A stretch of 64,000 nucleotides of DNA from Tellurirhabdus rosea (GCF_026278345.1 NZ_CP111085.1:1376001-1440000), one strand, 5' to 3'; positions 45,489 through 53,848 are shown, numbered from the stretch's first letter. Notes: a model not told the origin generated them from the sequence alone. Program-made: numbers and translations.

Positions 45489-45616
45489 TAGACAAGAGAG
45501 ACAAGACAAGAGACAAACGACGAGTCGACAGGATGGACCGCGTGTAACATTGGCAAACGTTCATTTCATCTCCACCCTCCCGTCTCTTGTCTTATGTCTC
45601 TCCTCTCTTGTCCTTT
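45489..45616. repeat. 7-nt-periodic intergenic hairpin overlapping the GT4 3' end
   Basis: The left side GACAAGA/GAGACAA/GACAAGA/GACAAAC (45491-45520) is an imperfect complement of CGTCTCTTGTCTTATGTCTC and following bases (45581-45615). The GT4 reading frame runs through the right arm and stops at 45566-45568. Confidence 0.75.
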
Positions 45617-46951
45617 TTCAACTAAACTCCGAAACGAACATTTCTTCACGCGGTTCGACATTAACGGCTGCGAACCGAGCACCGGCTCGACCTTTTCCAC
45701 GCGCAGGACCTGCGGACGCGGCAGGCCCACCGTTTCGTACAGGCTGGCCGTGAGTTGGGCCACGCTCTGCCAGGTGAAATGCTTGTGGACGCGGCGCAGG
45801 GCATTCCGCCGCAGCGCGTTCTGAATCCGCGGGTACTGAATCAGGGTCAGCATCCGGTTGGCCAGCGTTTCCGGGTTGTTGGGAGGAACCAGAAAACCTG
45901 TCTGTCCGTCCATAATGGTGTGTTTAATGCCTCCAACCTCCGAACCGATCACCGGCACGCCGCAGGCCATCGCCTCCAGCGGGGTAATGCCGAAAGGTTC
46001 GTACCAGGGCGTCGTGACAAACACGTCGGCGGCGCTGTAGAAGTAACGCAGCGTATCGCGCTGACGGCGGCCTGCAAACGTCACCCATTCTTCCACGCCC
46101 TCCTCCCGGGCCAGCGCCTGAAGGCGGCCGATCTCGGGCGTGATGGCGGGGTCGGGCACATCGGACTCGCCGCCGACAATGAGCAAACGGGCCCAGACGC
46201 CGTGGTCGCGGCGCAGCGTACCGACCGCCCGGACGACGTTATCGACGCCTTTGCGGGGCACCATCCGGCCCAGTTGGAGAATGATGATTTCGTTGGGATC
46301 AAGGCCCAGCAGCAGCCGCGCCAGCAGTTTATCCACGACGTAAAATTCGGACGTATTGACGCCGTTGGGCACAATCGTGATTTTGGCGGGGTCGGCTTCG
46401 TAGAGGGTCATCAGGTCTTCGCGGTCCTGCGGACACAGCGCCACCAGCTGGTCGGCCTCCCGAATCACGCGTTCCTCGATGGCAAAGCGTTCGGCCGGGA
46501 ACCGGTCGCATTCGCCCTGGATCATCCGCCGGACCTTACCCAGCGCGTGGAAGGTAACGACGAACGGGATGCCGAGCTCCTTTTTGATATCCGCAGCCAC
46601 GAGCGCCGACATGAAGAAATGCGCGTGAACCAGCCGGTACGGATTGCCTTCTTTTTCCGAGAAACGGATAAAATTCGCCGTAAAATCCTTCATGAACGGC
46701 AGCAGCTCCTCTTTCGGCACGTAGTGTACCGGCCCCGCTTCGAGGTGGACGATGCGAACATTAGGCTGCCATTCTACGACCTGCGGTAAATTTTTGTCAT
46801 CCCAGCGTGTAAAGATGTCTATCTGATACCCGATTTTTGCCAGCGCCTGCGCCAGCTCGGCCACGGCGATGTTTTGCCCTCCGGCATCAACACCGCCCAC
46901 CAGCGCCAGCGGTGACGCGTGTTCACTGATTAAAGCAAGTTTCCATTTCAT
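45566..46951 (-). CDS. GT4-family glycosyltransferase with repeat-encoded C-terminal tail
   Basis: 461 residues from the ATG at 46951; an earlier ATG at 46975 adds eight residues. GT-B features: LVGGVDAGGQNIAVAELAQA, HAHFFMSALVAADIKKELG, ILQLGRMVPRKGVDNVVRAV, TTPWYEPFGITPLEAMACG and the EVGGIKHTIMDGQTGFLVPP donor site. It resembles sucrose-phosphate-synthase-type GT4 enzymes. It is first gene of the minus-strand glycan cluster. The last 17 or so residues (EKGQERRDIRQETGGWR) are a translation of the hairpin arm and are probably not conserved. Confidence 0.92.
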   Translation of the reverse strand: MKWKLALISEHASPLALVGGVDAGGQNIAVAELAQALAKIGYQIDIFTRWDDKNLPQVVEWQPNVRIVHLEAGPVHYVPKEELLPFMKDFTANFIRFSEKEGNPYRLVHAHFFMSALVAADIKKELGIPFVVTFHALGKVRRMIQGECDRFPAERFAIEERVIREADQLVALCPQDREDLMTLYEADPAKITIVPNGVNTSEFYVVDKLLARLLLGLDPNEIIILQLGRMVPRKGVDNVVRAVGTLRRDHGVWARLLIVGGESDVPDPAITPEIGRLQALAREEGVEEWVTFAGRRQRDTLRYFYSAADVFVTTPWYEPFGITPLEAMACGVPVIGSEVGGIKHTIMDGQTGFLVPPNNPETLANRMLTLIQYPRIQNALRRNALRRVHKHFTWQSVAQLTASLYETVGLPRPQVLRVEKVEPVLGSQPLMSNRVKKCSFRSLVEKGQERRDIRQETGGWR

Positions 46952-47152
46952 TGAGTGTGGTGTTCCGGCAGACAATCCGTCGGTCCAGTTCGTCAGATCT
47001 GCTGGCCAGAAATGTTCTTTACAAACCGGGTGTTCCGCAAAAGGTTACATGAAAGACCGTTTATGTTCATCAAAGTGAGCCAACGGACGCCTCTTTTTTT
47101 GATGCATAGAAAGTATGCTTATTTATCAATATAGTACACTTAATCACTGATT

Positions 47153-47905
47153 ATGAATAAAATAGCGTTGATTACCGGGGCAACTTCCGGCATAGGAAGA
47201 GCGGTTGCAGAGGCATTTGCCGACCTGAATTACAAATTAATTCTCTGCGGTCGCCGGACCGGACGACTGGATGAAGTCCGGAGCGCGCTGTCGGCCAGAA
47301 CGGAAGTGACCACCCTCCAGTTCGACGTACGCGACCGGGCGGCCGTTGAATCGGCCATCCTTTCGCTGCCTGCGGAGTGGCAGTCGGTTTCGGTGCTGGT
47401 CAACAATGCTGGAAACGCCCACGGGCTGGCCCCGATTCAGGAAGGCAGTGTGGACGACTGGGACCAGATGATCGACGGAAATGTGCAGGGCTTGCTGTAT
47501 GTGTCAAAAGCCGTTATTCCGGGCATGGTAGAGCGCCGGAGCGGTCATATCGTGAACGTCAGTTCCATCGCCGGCAAGCAGACCTACGCCAACGGCACGG
47601 TGTACTGCGCCTCCAAAGCCGCCGTGGAAGCCATCAGCGAAGGCATGCGCCTCGACCTGACGCAGCATGGCATCAAAGTAACCAACATCGCGCCCGGAGC
47701 CGTGGAAACCGAATTTTCGATGGTCCGCTTCAAAGGCGACGAAGAACGGGCCGGAAAAGTTTACCAGGGATTTGACCCGCTGAAAGCCAGTGACATTGCC
47801 GACGCCATCGTGTACGCCGTCACCGCCCCCGCCAACGTCCACATCGCCGACATTACCATCCTGGCCGCCGCCCAGGCCAGCGCCACAACAATAGTTAAAA
47901 GTTAA
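47153..47905 (+). CDS. SDR-family oxidoreductase (YdfG-like)
   Basis: 250-residue classical SDR resembling NADP-dependent 3-hydroxy acid dehydrogenases. ALITGATSGIGRAVAEAF cofactor motif, FDVRDRAAVE, NNAGNAHGLAP, the catalytic NVSSIAGKQTYANG and YCASKAAVEA, and VTNIAPGAVETEFSMVRF. It is divergent from the GT4 gene. Its last codons (VKS and TAA) lie in the left arm of the following hairpin. Confidence 0.92.
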   Translation: MNKIALITGATSGIGRAVAEAFADLNYKLILCGRRTGRLDEVRSALSARTEVTTLQFDVRDRAAVESAILSLPAEWQSVSVLVNNAGNAHGLAPIQEGSVDDWDQMIDGNVQGLLYVSKAVIPGMVERRSGHIVNVSSIAGKQTYANGTVYCASKAAVEAISEGMRLDLTQHGIKVTNIAPGAVETEFSMVRFKGDEERAGKVYQGFDPLKASDIADAIVYAVTAPANVHIADITILAAAQASATTIVKS

Positions 47906-47992
47906 AAGTTAAGAGTTAAAAGTAAGCTCTGCTGATTCAGGTTTCTGACTTAGCGGAGCCTACTTTTAACTCTTAACTTTTAACTCTTAATT
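47893..47992. repeat. 7-nt-periodic intergenic hairpin (SDR/manganese catalase)
   Basis: A 32-bp stem with two mismatches (47893-47924 with 47961-47992) extends inward for about nine more pairs (GCTCTGCT with AGCGGAGC), leaving an 18-base loop. Arms are TTAAAAG/TTAAGAG heptamers. The SDR stop is inside the left arm and the catalase stop at 47994-47996 is at the outer edge of the right arm. Confidence 0.93.
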
Positions 47993-47993
47993 C

Positions 47994-48854
47994 TTAACTC
48001 TTACTGTTGGCTCCCGTCAACTGTTCGGTTTGGGCGTAGCCTTCTTTGGCGGGCGGGCCGAGGACGGGGACGTCGCCGCGGGGGAAGGCTTTTTCCTCCT
48101 GAAACTGGCCTTTGCCGTCGATGGAGGTGCCCTGCGTCCAGCGGCGGTTTTCGCCCGCCGACGGCTCGGCGTCGATATTGGTATTGACAAAGAGGTAGTT
48201 TACTTCCTGATTTTCATTAGCCTGCGGGAAACTGTTCGGAATGGGGTGTACTTTGGTAATATCGCCGTGGCCCAGTTCCTCCAGCACGGCCAGCCACTGG
48301 TTCTGGTGCATGGTGTCGCGGGCGATCAGAAAGGCGAGCATGTCTTTCATGCCCGGGTCGTCGGTGAGTTCGTACAGACGGGTAGCGAGGAGCCGTCCGG
48401 TCGATTCGGCCATCACGTTGGCATACATGTCGGCCGCCAGATTTCCCGAGCTGACCACCCAGGAGCCGTTGAAAGGCACCCCGTTGGCGTCGGCGGCCAT
48501 GGCTCCCAATCCGCCGGACAGGTAATGACGCGGGTCCATGCCTCCCATGATAGCGCCCACGATGGGGCTCTGGCCTACAATTTCATCCACAATGCCTCCT
48601 GAAGCTCCTTCCAGATTCAAGGCAACGGCCGTGGACAGCATCTCGATATGGGCGATTTCCTCTGTGCCCGTGTCCAGCAGCATGTCCTTGTAGCGAACCG
48701 GCCCCCGTGAATTCCAGCCCTGAAAGAGGTACTGCAAACAGACCCGGATTTCGCCTTCAATACCGCCAATGGCCTGCTGCAGGGCCCGGGCAAAGGTTGG
48801 ATTCGGCTTTTCTACCCGGACTTTGTACTGCAATTTTTTGTCGTGATAAAACAT
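47994..48854 (-). CDS. Manganese catalase family protein
   Basis: A 286-residue di-manganese catalase that dismutates hydrogen peroxide. Ligand-bearing helices are visible: GIEGEIRVCLQYLFQ (Glu), GTEEIAHIEML (Glu and His), YANVMAESTGRLLA (Glu) and ARDTMHQNQW (His). The C-terminal tail is hydrophilic, with NTNIDAEPSAGENRRW as usual for the family. Cytoplasmic. It is convergent with the SDR. Confidence 0.94.
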   Translation of the reverse strand: MFYHDKKLQYKVRVEKPNPTFARALQQAIGGIEGEIRVCLQYLFQGWNSRGPVRYKDMLLDTGTEEIAHIEMLSTAVALNLEGASGGIVDEIVGQSPIVGAIMGGMDPRHYLSGGLGAMAADANGVPFNGSWVVSSGNLAADMYANVMAESTGRLLATRLYELTDDPGMKDMLAFLIARDTMHQNQWLAVLEELGHGDITKVHPIPNSFPQANENQEVNYLFVNTNIDAEPSAGENRRWTQGTSIDGKGQFQEEKAFPRGDVPVLGPPAKEGYAQTEQLTGANSKS

Positions 48855-48956
48855 GCTGTGGATGAATTTGGTGAAACATAACGTTGTCCCCCAGTCAACA
48901 GCACGGTCCCCTGATTGTTGAAAAATCGGGTAACTATTTAGCCAAATTCTATTGAC

Positions 48957-49604
48957 TTAATATACTAAACTTTTTAACACCTCCCGGTCCACGGAATGCC
49001 GGCCGGAATACGGAAGTAGTCGGATGCCCGGCATATCCGCCTCAATCTGTTGCAGATAGCCCCTGATGTCCGGAATGGTCACCAAATACTCGTCCTGCTC
49101 GCCGTAGACGTAGAAAGTTTCCACGCCCGCGAGCCGGTCCCGGTCGATAATCGTCTGCAGACCCGTGGGAAAGAAACCGGCCCAGAGGATAAGCCGGTCG
49201 GCGCGAATCTGCCCCGCCTGAAGCCAGCGGCAGGCCTGCACCGCTCCCTGCGAAAACCCAAGCAAGTGAATCGTTACAGCAGCGGGATCAACCGTCCGGA
49301 AAAGAGTATCCCAGAGCGCATTGAGATACCGAATGCCATCTTCGATCTCGTGCTGCCGGTCTTCGCGGGTCATCCAGCTGGCCCCGATGCGGTCGTACTT
49401 TCCGTCCAGATAGAACCGGGAAAGGCCCTCCGGAGCCACCACAAATGTGTCGTCATTCTGCACCACATCGAACCGCCGGAGAAAAAACTGCGCGAGTTGT
49501 CCGTACCCATGCAGCACAAACCAGACATGCCGGGTAGCGTCTGTCAGCTGCCCAAGCGTGTAGTACCGGGCCGTGCGGGGAACGGTAAGGTGAGCTTCGT
49601 TCAT
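48957..49604 (-). CDS. Alpha/beta-hydrolase, phospholipase/carboxylesterase type
   Basis: A 215-residue serine hydrolase. VWFVLHGYGQLAQFF holds the oxyanion region, LLGFSQGAVQACRW holds the nucleophile serine, YGEQDEYLV holds the acid, and the near-terminal YSGRHSVDRE supplies the histidine. No signal peptide. The substrate is unknown. Confidence 0.88.
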   Translation of the reverse strand: MNEAHLTVPRTARYYTLGQLTDATRHVWFVLHGYGQLAQFFLRRFDVVQNDDTFVVAPEGLSRFYLDGKYDRIGASWMTREDRQHEIEDGIRYLNALWDTLFRTVDPAAVTIHLLGFSQGAVQACRWLQAGQIRADRLILWAGFFPTGLQTIIDRDRLAGVETFYVYGEQDEYLVTIPDIRGYLQQIEADMPGIRLLPYSGRHSVDREVLKSLVY

Positions 49605-49613
49605 GGTCGAGTG

Positions 49614-49706
49614 GCTGAATGGTTGAATGATTGATAGGTTGATCAGGCTTCGCTATGTCCAAACTTTGCGCAGCAATTCAACCTATCAACCATTCAATCA
49701 TTCAGC
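49614..49706. repeat. 8-nt-periodic intergenic hairpin (thioesterase-esterase)
   Basis: A 29-bp stem with two mismatches: 49614-49642 with 49678-49706, 35-base loop. Octamers are GAATGGTT/GAATGATT/GATAGGTT and their complements. The stop codon of the thioesterase (49702-49704) lies inside the right arm. Confidence 0.93.
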
Positions 49707-50196
49707 TATTAAAAATCATGCATGTCGTGGTGGCGTGGGCGTACAGGCGGCCCTGTTCGTCTTCGACCCGTGCTTCGGCGGTGGCGACGCTCCGGCCGAC
49801 GTGGATGACGGTGCCGGTGCAGGTCAGCCGCCCGGTTTTTGCCGTGATGGGCCGGACCATGTTCACCTTGATTTCCAGCGTGGTGTAACTGAGGCCCTCT
49901 TTCAGTTTGGTATGCACGGCGCAGCCCATGGCCGAGTCGCAGAGCGTGCAGACCAGCCCGCCATGAACCAGCCCAATCGGGTTGTAGTGGTATTCGGCCG
50001 GAACGACGGCGAACACGGCTTTTCCGTCTTCCACGGAAACGGGTTCAAAGCCGAGCGCCTGGCCGATTGGGGCCGTCGGGTTCTGGCCGTCGATGATGCT
50101 TTGCAAATAGGCCAGACCGGACATGGATTTGGCCGCCTGCGCGCCTTGCTGCGGGTCCTCCCAGGTGATGGTGCGGGTACGTTTTTCTTCTGCCAT
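49702..50196 (-). CDS. PaaI-family hotdog-fold thioesterase
   Basis: A 164-residue acyl-CoA thioesterase. The hotdog helix motif GLVHGGLVCTLCDSAMGCAV carries the HGG signature, preceded by VPAEYHYNPIG and followed by YTTLEIKVNMVRPI and TCTGTVIHVGRSVATAEARV. Probable cytoplasmic hydrolysis of aromatic or medium acyl-CoA thioesters. It is on the same strand as the downstream esterase but separated by the hairpin. Confidence 0.92.
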   Translation of the reverse strand: MAEEKRTRTITWEDPQQGAQAAKSMSGLAYLQSIIDGQNPTAPIGQALGFEPVSVEDGKAVFAVVPAEYHYNPIGLVHGGLVCTLCDSAMGCAVHTKLKEGLSYTTLEIKVNMVRPITAKTGRLTCTGTVIHVGRSVATAEARVEDEQGRLYAHATTTCMIFNS

Positions 50197-50326
50197 GTAA
50201 TGTATCGGGTGATGAATCCTAAGCGGGATTCCCGCCTAATTTATGCGGATAAAGCTAAAATAAATGCGGAGGATTTGCCGAAAAGTCTTTTTCAGCGGTC
50301 TGTTGGATGCATCCGCGGCCTGATGG

Positions 50327-50752
50327 TCAGTCCTCGTGGCCTTTCCGGGCGGTTTGCACCGCAAATAATTCCTGCGAAAAAAGGTCCAGCGCCCCGATGG
50401 CTTTTTCGCCCAGTTCGGTCCGGACGCGTTCGTGCAGGCCTTTCCAGATTTTGTGGCACCGCTTGGCAATGGCGGTTCCCTCCTCTGTCAGGTACAGCCC
50501 GCGGCGCACATTGTCTGTAATCCAGCCGCGTTTCTGCAGCAACTGAATGTCCCGGCTCAGGGCGGACTTCTCGATCTGCAGACGCCGTGACAGCTCCACC
50601 TGCCGGACAGCGGGCAGGGCAAAAATGTGCATCAGCAGACTCGCCTGGGCAAAGGTCACCCCTTCCGCCGCGAAAGCTTCGTTGTAAAGTGTCGTGATGA
50701 CCCGCGACAGCATACGCAGCCGTCCAGCAATGCAGAAGTTGGTCGCTTCCAT
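50327..50752 (-). CDS. MarR-family transcriptional regulator
   Basis: A 141-residue regulator with the winged helix RQVELSRRLQIEKSALSRDIQ and the wing LQKRGWITDNVRRGLYLTEEG. Flanking helices provide the dimer interface. It is divergent from a DinB-family gene, with an 8-bp inverted repeat in the 84-base gap that is a good operator candidate. It probably represses itself and dinB (inference). Confidence 0.9.
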   Translation of the reverse strand: MEATNFCIAGRLRMLSRVITTLYNEAFAAEGVTFAQASLLMHIFALPAVRQVELSRRLQIEKSALSRDIQLLQKRGWITDNVRRGLYLTEEGTAIAKRCHKIWKGLHERVRTELGEKAIGALDLFSQELFAVQTARKGHED

Positions 50753-50769
50753 GCTCCAAATTTATTCAC

Positions 50770-50791
50770 AAAAGTTGCATACACAACTTTT
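50770..50791. promoter_or_regulatory. Candidate MarR operator
   Basis: The perfect palindrome AAAAGTTG-CATACA-CAACTTTT (two 8-base half-sites, 6-base spacer) lies 17 bases upstream of the marR start and 45 bases upstream of dinB. Half-site length and spacing fit MarR-dimer operators. Confidence 0.65.
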
Positions 50792-50836
50792 TTAGACCAC
50801 ATTTACCGCCAGTTCCAATCCAACCTTCTGAAAACC

Positions 50837-51370
50837 ATGACCACAACCTCTCCGCTTACGCTGCTCGAAGACAGCTTTCAGCAACTAACCACCGTCCTCG
50901 CCCGCCTTTCGGCGGACGACTGGACCCGCGAACAGAACGGCAAATGGACGCTGGCGCAGGAAACGGCGCACATTCTGAAAGCCAACCAGCAGACGGCCCT
51001 GCTGCTGAGTCCGGCGGGCCGGGCGCTCTGGCGCTCCAATACCCGTCCCTCTCTCGCCTCGGAGGCTATCCGCGACGCCTACAAAACGGCGCTGGCGGCC
51101 AATCCGGGCGTAGTCAATACGGCGACCGCTCCGGCCGAGGATGCCGTGCAGAAAACTCCGGCCGAGCAACTGGCCGCCTGGAAAGAGACCGGCGAGGCCC
51201 TGTCGCACCACGTTGCCGCCCTGAGTGAAGAAGATCTCGACGGGTTCACTGTCTGGAAACATCCGCTGCTGGGTCCGCTGACGGCCCGCGAAATGATCTA
51301 TTTCACGGGCCATCATACCCAGCACCATGCCGTCAGCATGCTCCGGAAACTGGGCGAAGTGCGGCTTTAA
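50837..51370 (+). CDS. DinB-family protein
   Basis: 177 residues from the ATG at 50837; the longer open frame to 50627 overlaps marR and is rejected. It is a four-helix DinB/YfiT-like protein with metal histidines in AQETAHILKANQQ and FTGHHTQHHAVSMLRKL. These are often thiol-dependent S-transferases or hydrolases. Likely under control of the divergent MarR. The last four bases overlap the tail of the convergent transporter gene. Confidence 0.88.
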   Translation: MTTTSPLTLLEDSFQQLTTVLARLSADDWTREQNGKWTLAQETAHILKANQQTALLLSPAGRALWRSNTRPSLASEAIRDAYKTALAANPGVVNTATAPAEDAVQKTPAEQLAAWKETGEALSHHVAALSEEDLDGFTVWKHPLLGPLTAREMIYFTGHHTQHHAVSMLRKLGEVRL

Positions 51371-52365
51371 ACGGCTTTTCGCTCCGGCGTCACGACCGGT
51401 TCGCTCACCGCAACTTCTTTAGGCGGGCGCTGGCTCCAGTACGTAGCCAGCAGCGAGCCGGTCATGTTCATGATCGGACCAAACAGGGCCGGAGCCAGCC
51501 CGACCGTCGCCACTTTGCCCATTTGCAGGGCGATACCGGAGGCCAGACCGCCATTCTGAAGACCGACTTCGATGGAAACCGTGCGGCAGCTCTGCTCGTC
51601 GAGGCCGAAAATCCGCCCGCTCCAGTAGCCGAGCAGGAAGCCGCAGAGGTTGTGAATGAGCACACACAGGGCCAGCGTCCAGCCCACCGTCAGCAGGCTT
51701 TCGCGCCCGGCGGCCGTGATGATGCCGACGATCAGCACAATGCCGCCCATCGAGATCAGCGGCATTACCCGGTTCAGCATGACGGCCGATTTGCGGAATA
51801 CGCGGTTAAGAACCAGACCGAGGGCAACGGGCAGAATGATGATCTGCATGATTTCCACCACCATTTTGAGGAAGTCGATTTCAATCAGTTGACCGGCCAG
51901 CAGCTTCATCAACGCGGGCGTTACAAACGGAGCCAGCAGGGTCGAGATCGACGTGACGGTGATCGAAAGGGGCACGTTGGCTTTGGCAATAAAGCACATC
52001 ACGTTGGAAGCCAGGCCACTCGGGGAGCAGCCGATCAGCACCACGCCCGCCGCAATTTCGGGCGGAAAGCTGAACACATTGGCCAGCGTGAAGCCCAGGG
52101 CGGGCATGATGATAAAGTGACAGATTACCCCGATAATGACGGCTTTGGGCGTTTTGGTAACCTGGTCAAAGTCGCTGATTGACATAGTCGTACCCATGCC
52201 GAGCATGATGATCTGCAGCAGCGGGATAATCAGCTTTTTGAGCGGAAAACCGCCGATTTCGACAAAAGCGGCCGGAAACGAAAGGGCCAGTACGACCACC
52301 AGCAGAATCAGGACGGTGTAAATGAGGTTCTTCCAGGAAGAGGAGGCGTTGGTTTCGGACTTCAT
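51367..52365 (-). CDS. Bile acid:sodium symporter (BASS) family transporter
   Basis: A 332-residue inner-membrane protein with about nine to ten hydrophobic helices. Family features: GMGTTMSISDFDQVTKTPKA, ALGFTLANVF, IGCSPSGLASNVMCFIAKAN (sodium-binding crossover region), and EVGLQNGGLASGIALQM. BASS proteins use sodium to import organic anions such as pyruvate, pantothenate or bile acids. The substrate is unknown here. Confidence 0.93.
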   Translation of the reverse strand: MKSETNASSSWKNLIYTVLILLVVVLALSFPAAFVEIGGFPLKKLIIPLLQIIMLGMGTTMSISDFDQVTKTPKAVIIGVICHFIIMPALGFTLANVFSFPPEIAAGVVLIGCSPSGLASNVMCFIAKANVPLSITVTSISTLLAPFVTPALMKLLAGQLIEIDFLKMVVEIMQIIILPVALGLVLNRVFRKSAVMLNRVMPLISMGGIVLIVGIITAAGRESLLTVGWTLALCVLIHNLCGFLLGYWSGRIFGLDEQSCRTVSIEVGLQNGGLASGIALQMGKVATVGLAPALFGPIMNMTGSLLATYWSQRPPKEVAVSEPVVTPERKAV

Positions 52366-52380
52366 TGCGGTTTAGGAAAA

Positions 52381-52528
52381 AATGAACAATGAACAGGGAA
52401 TGGCGGAGGATTGCCTTGGTACTATGAGTGGATTAACCTACAAAGAAAAAACCTCCCCGAATATACTTTGAACAAGACCTTTTTGCATTAAACCAGCCTC
52501 CCCACCCGTCTGCCGTTCATTCTTCATC
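52381..52528. repeat. Decayed intergenic hairpin candidate
   Basis: AATGAACAATGAAC at 52381-52394 approximately complements GTTCATTCTTCATC at 52515-52528 (12 of 14 positions). The interior is long and not strongly paired. The Ppx/GppA stop codon lies within the right side. Confidence 0.3.
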
Positions 52529-53440
52529 AAACAGCACTCCTTCCTTCAGCGCGTACGTCGAAACCCGCATTTCTCTGATGTCGAACGTTTTCAACACGTA
52601 GTCGATCAGGCAGACGGCCACCACAATCATGTCCACCCGCAGTTCGATCATGCCGGGCAGGGCCATCCGTTCGTCATGATTCCGGGTCAGGAGCAGCTCA
52701 TACGACCGGTAAAATTCGGCCAGCGTCAAGTCGAAGGCGGTTTGGTCCGCCGGGGGCCAGTGGCCGCGTTCGTGCTGGTACTGCATGTCCACGAGCGTAT
52801 CGAACGTGCCGGAGGAGCCCGCCAGCACCTGCGGCTGATATTGGTGAATGGCGTTGGCGAGGGGCAGCAGTTGTTCCTGAAAATAGGCGTGCAGCCGCTG
52901 TACCGCCGTCGGGCTAAGGGGGTCGCTGTGCATGAACCGCTCCATGAGCCGCTGCCCGCCGATTTCGAAGCTCTGTTTCCAGAAAATCCGGTCCCGATTG
53001 CAGAGGATGAACTCAACGCTGCCCCCACCGATGTCCATAATCAGGGCCGTGCGCGCGTCGAGCACGCCCGACGCCCGTACGCCCTTGTAAATGTAGGTCG
53101 CCTCCTGGTCGCCCGAAATGACCGAAATCCGGATGCCGGTTTCCTGCCGGATACGCTCGATGAACTCCGCCTGGTTGCCAGCGTTGCGGATGGCGCTGGT
53201 GCCCATCGCCACGGTGCTTTCGACGGGCACGCCAAACTCGTCGAGTTTTTCCCGGAAATAGCGCAGGACCGTCAGGGCCCGTTCGGTAGCCTCTCCGGTA
53301 ATGACGCCCTGGTTGATGCCCGCTTTGCCGATTTTGGCCGGGCGACTTTCGCGGAACAGCATCCGGTGGCTGCCGTCGGGCTGTAGTTCCGCAATCATGA
53401 GGTGGAAGGTGTTTGTACCGAGATCGATGATGGAGGTCAT
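52517..53440 (-). CDS. Ppx/GppA-family exopolyphosphatase/pppGpp phosphatase
   Basis: A 307-residue ASKHA-fold phosphatase. The nucleotide-binding phosphate-1 motif is IIDLGTNTFHLMIAEL, then AMGTSAIRNAGNQAEFI, VISGDQEATYIYKGV, and the phosphate-2 motif LIMDIGGGSVEFILCN. LAGSSGTFDTLVDM completes the site. It is shorter than full Ppx because the C-terminal HD-like domain is absent, as is common in Bacteroidota. It is divergent from rpsU. Confidence 0.92.
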   Translation of the reverse strand: MTSIIDLGTNTFHLMIAELQPDGSHRMLFRESRPAKIGKAGINQGVITGEATERALTVLRYFREKLDEFGVPVESTVAMGTSAIRNAGNQAEFIERIRQETGIRISVISGDQEATYIYKGVRASGVLDARTALIMDIGGGSVEFILCNRDRIFWKQSFEIGGQRLMERFMHSDPLSPTAVQRLHAYFQEQLLPLANAIHQYQPQVLAGSSGTFDTLVDMQYQHERGHWPPADQTAFDLTLAEFYRSYELLLTRNHDERMALPGMIELRVDMIVVAVCLIDYVLKTFDIREMRVSTYALKEGVLFDEE

Positions 53441-53455
53441 AGGCAGTGTTTGAAG

Positions 53456-53563
53456 GGAGGAAAAGGAGAAAGGGGAGGAAGGGGAGGAAAAGAAGGGAAA
53501 AGTTCAGGAGTAAGCATTTATCCCTTTCCACCTCTCCTCCCCTTCCTCCTCTCTTCCCCTTCC
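53456..53563. repeat. 7-nt-periodic purine/pyrimidine hairpin in the ppx-rpsU promoter gap
   Basis: The purine arm (GGAGGAA/AAGGAGA/AAGGGGA/GGAAGGG units, 53456-53502) is an imperfect complement of the pyrimidine arm 53521-53563, with a 14-base perfect core (GAGGAAGGGGAGGA). It lies between divergent genes, so it cannot serve simply as a terminator. Confidence 0.8.
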
Positions 53564-53582
53564 ATTTAATCCCGCAAAACTA

Positions 53583-53613
53583 TTGTTTTTTCCTCCCTAA
53601 ACTTTTACATTTG
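53583..53613 (+). promoter_or_regulatory. rpsU promoter
   Basis: TTG at 53583-53585 and TACATTTG at 53606-53613 are separated by 20 bases, an excellent match to the Bacteroidota -33/-7 consensus. The -7 box is 40 bases upstream of the rpsU start. Confidence 0.8.
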
Positions 53614-53653
53614 CAATCCGTTTGTTTCAAGGACATTAATTGAGGTCAAAAAT

Positions 53654-53848
53654 ATGCTTATCGTAAACGTAAAAGAAAACGAATCGATTGACAAAGCGCT
53701 GAAGCGTTTCAAGAAGAAGTTTGAAAAAACTGGCGTTCTTCGCGAACTGCGTTCACGTACTGCCTTCGAGAAGCCTTCTGTAAAGCGTCGTCATGAGATT
53801 CTGAACGCCGTTTACAAACAGAAGACGTACGGCAACAAGAACCAGTAG
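53654..53848 (+). CDS. rpsU: 30S ribosomal protein S21
   Basis: A 64-residue highly basic protein: [20 protein letters not shown] at the N-terminus, then [20 protein letters not shown] and [12 protein letters not shown]. This is Bacteroidota-type S21. It binds the 30S platform near the anti-Shine-Dalgarno region. A terminator and then xerC follow. Confidence 0.96.
   Translation: MLIVNVKENESIDKALKRFKKKFEKTGVLRELRSRTAFEKPSVKRRHEILNAVYKQKTYGNKNQ

Noticed and set aside
50627-50836. N-terminal 70-residue extension of the DinB protein
   Set aside because: It overlaps the divergent marR gene and the operator and has no DinB homology; the ATG at 50837 gives the normal length.
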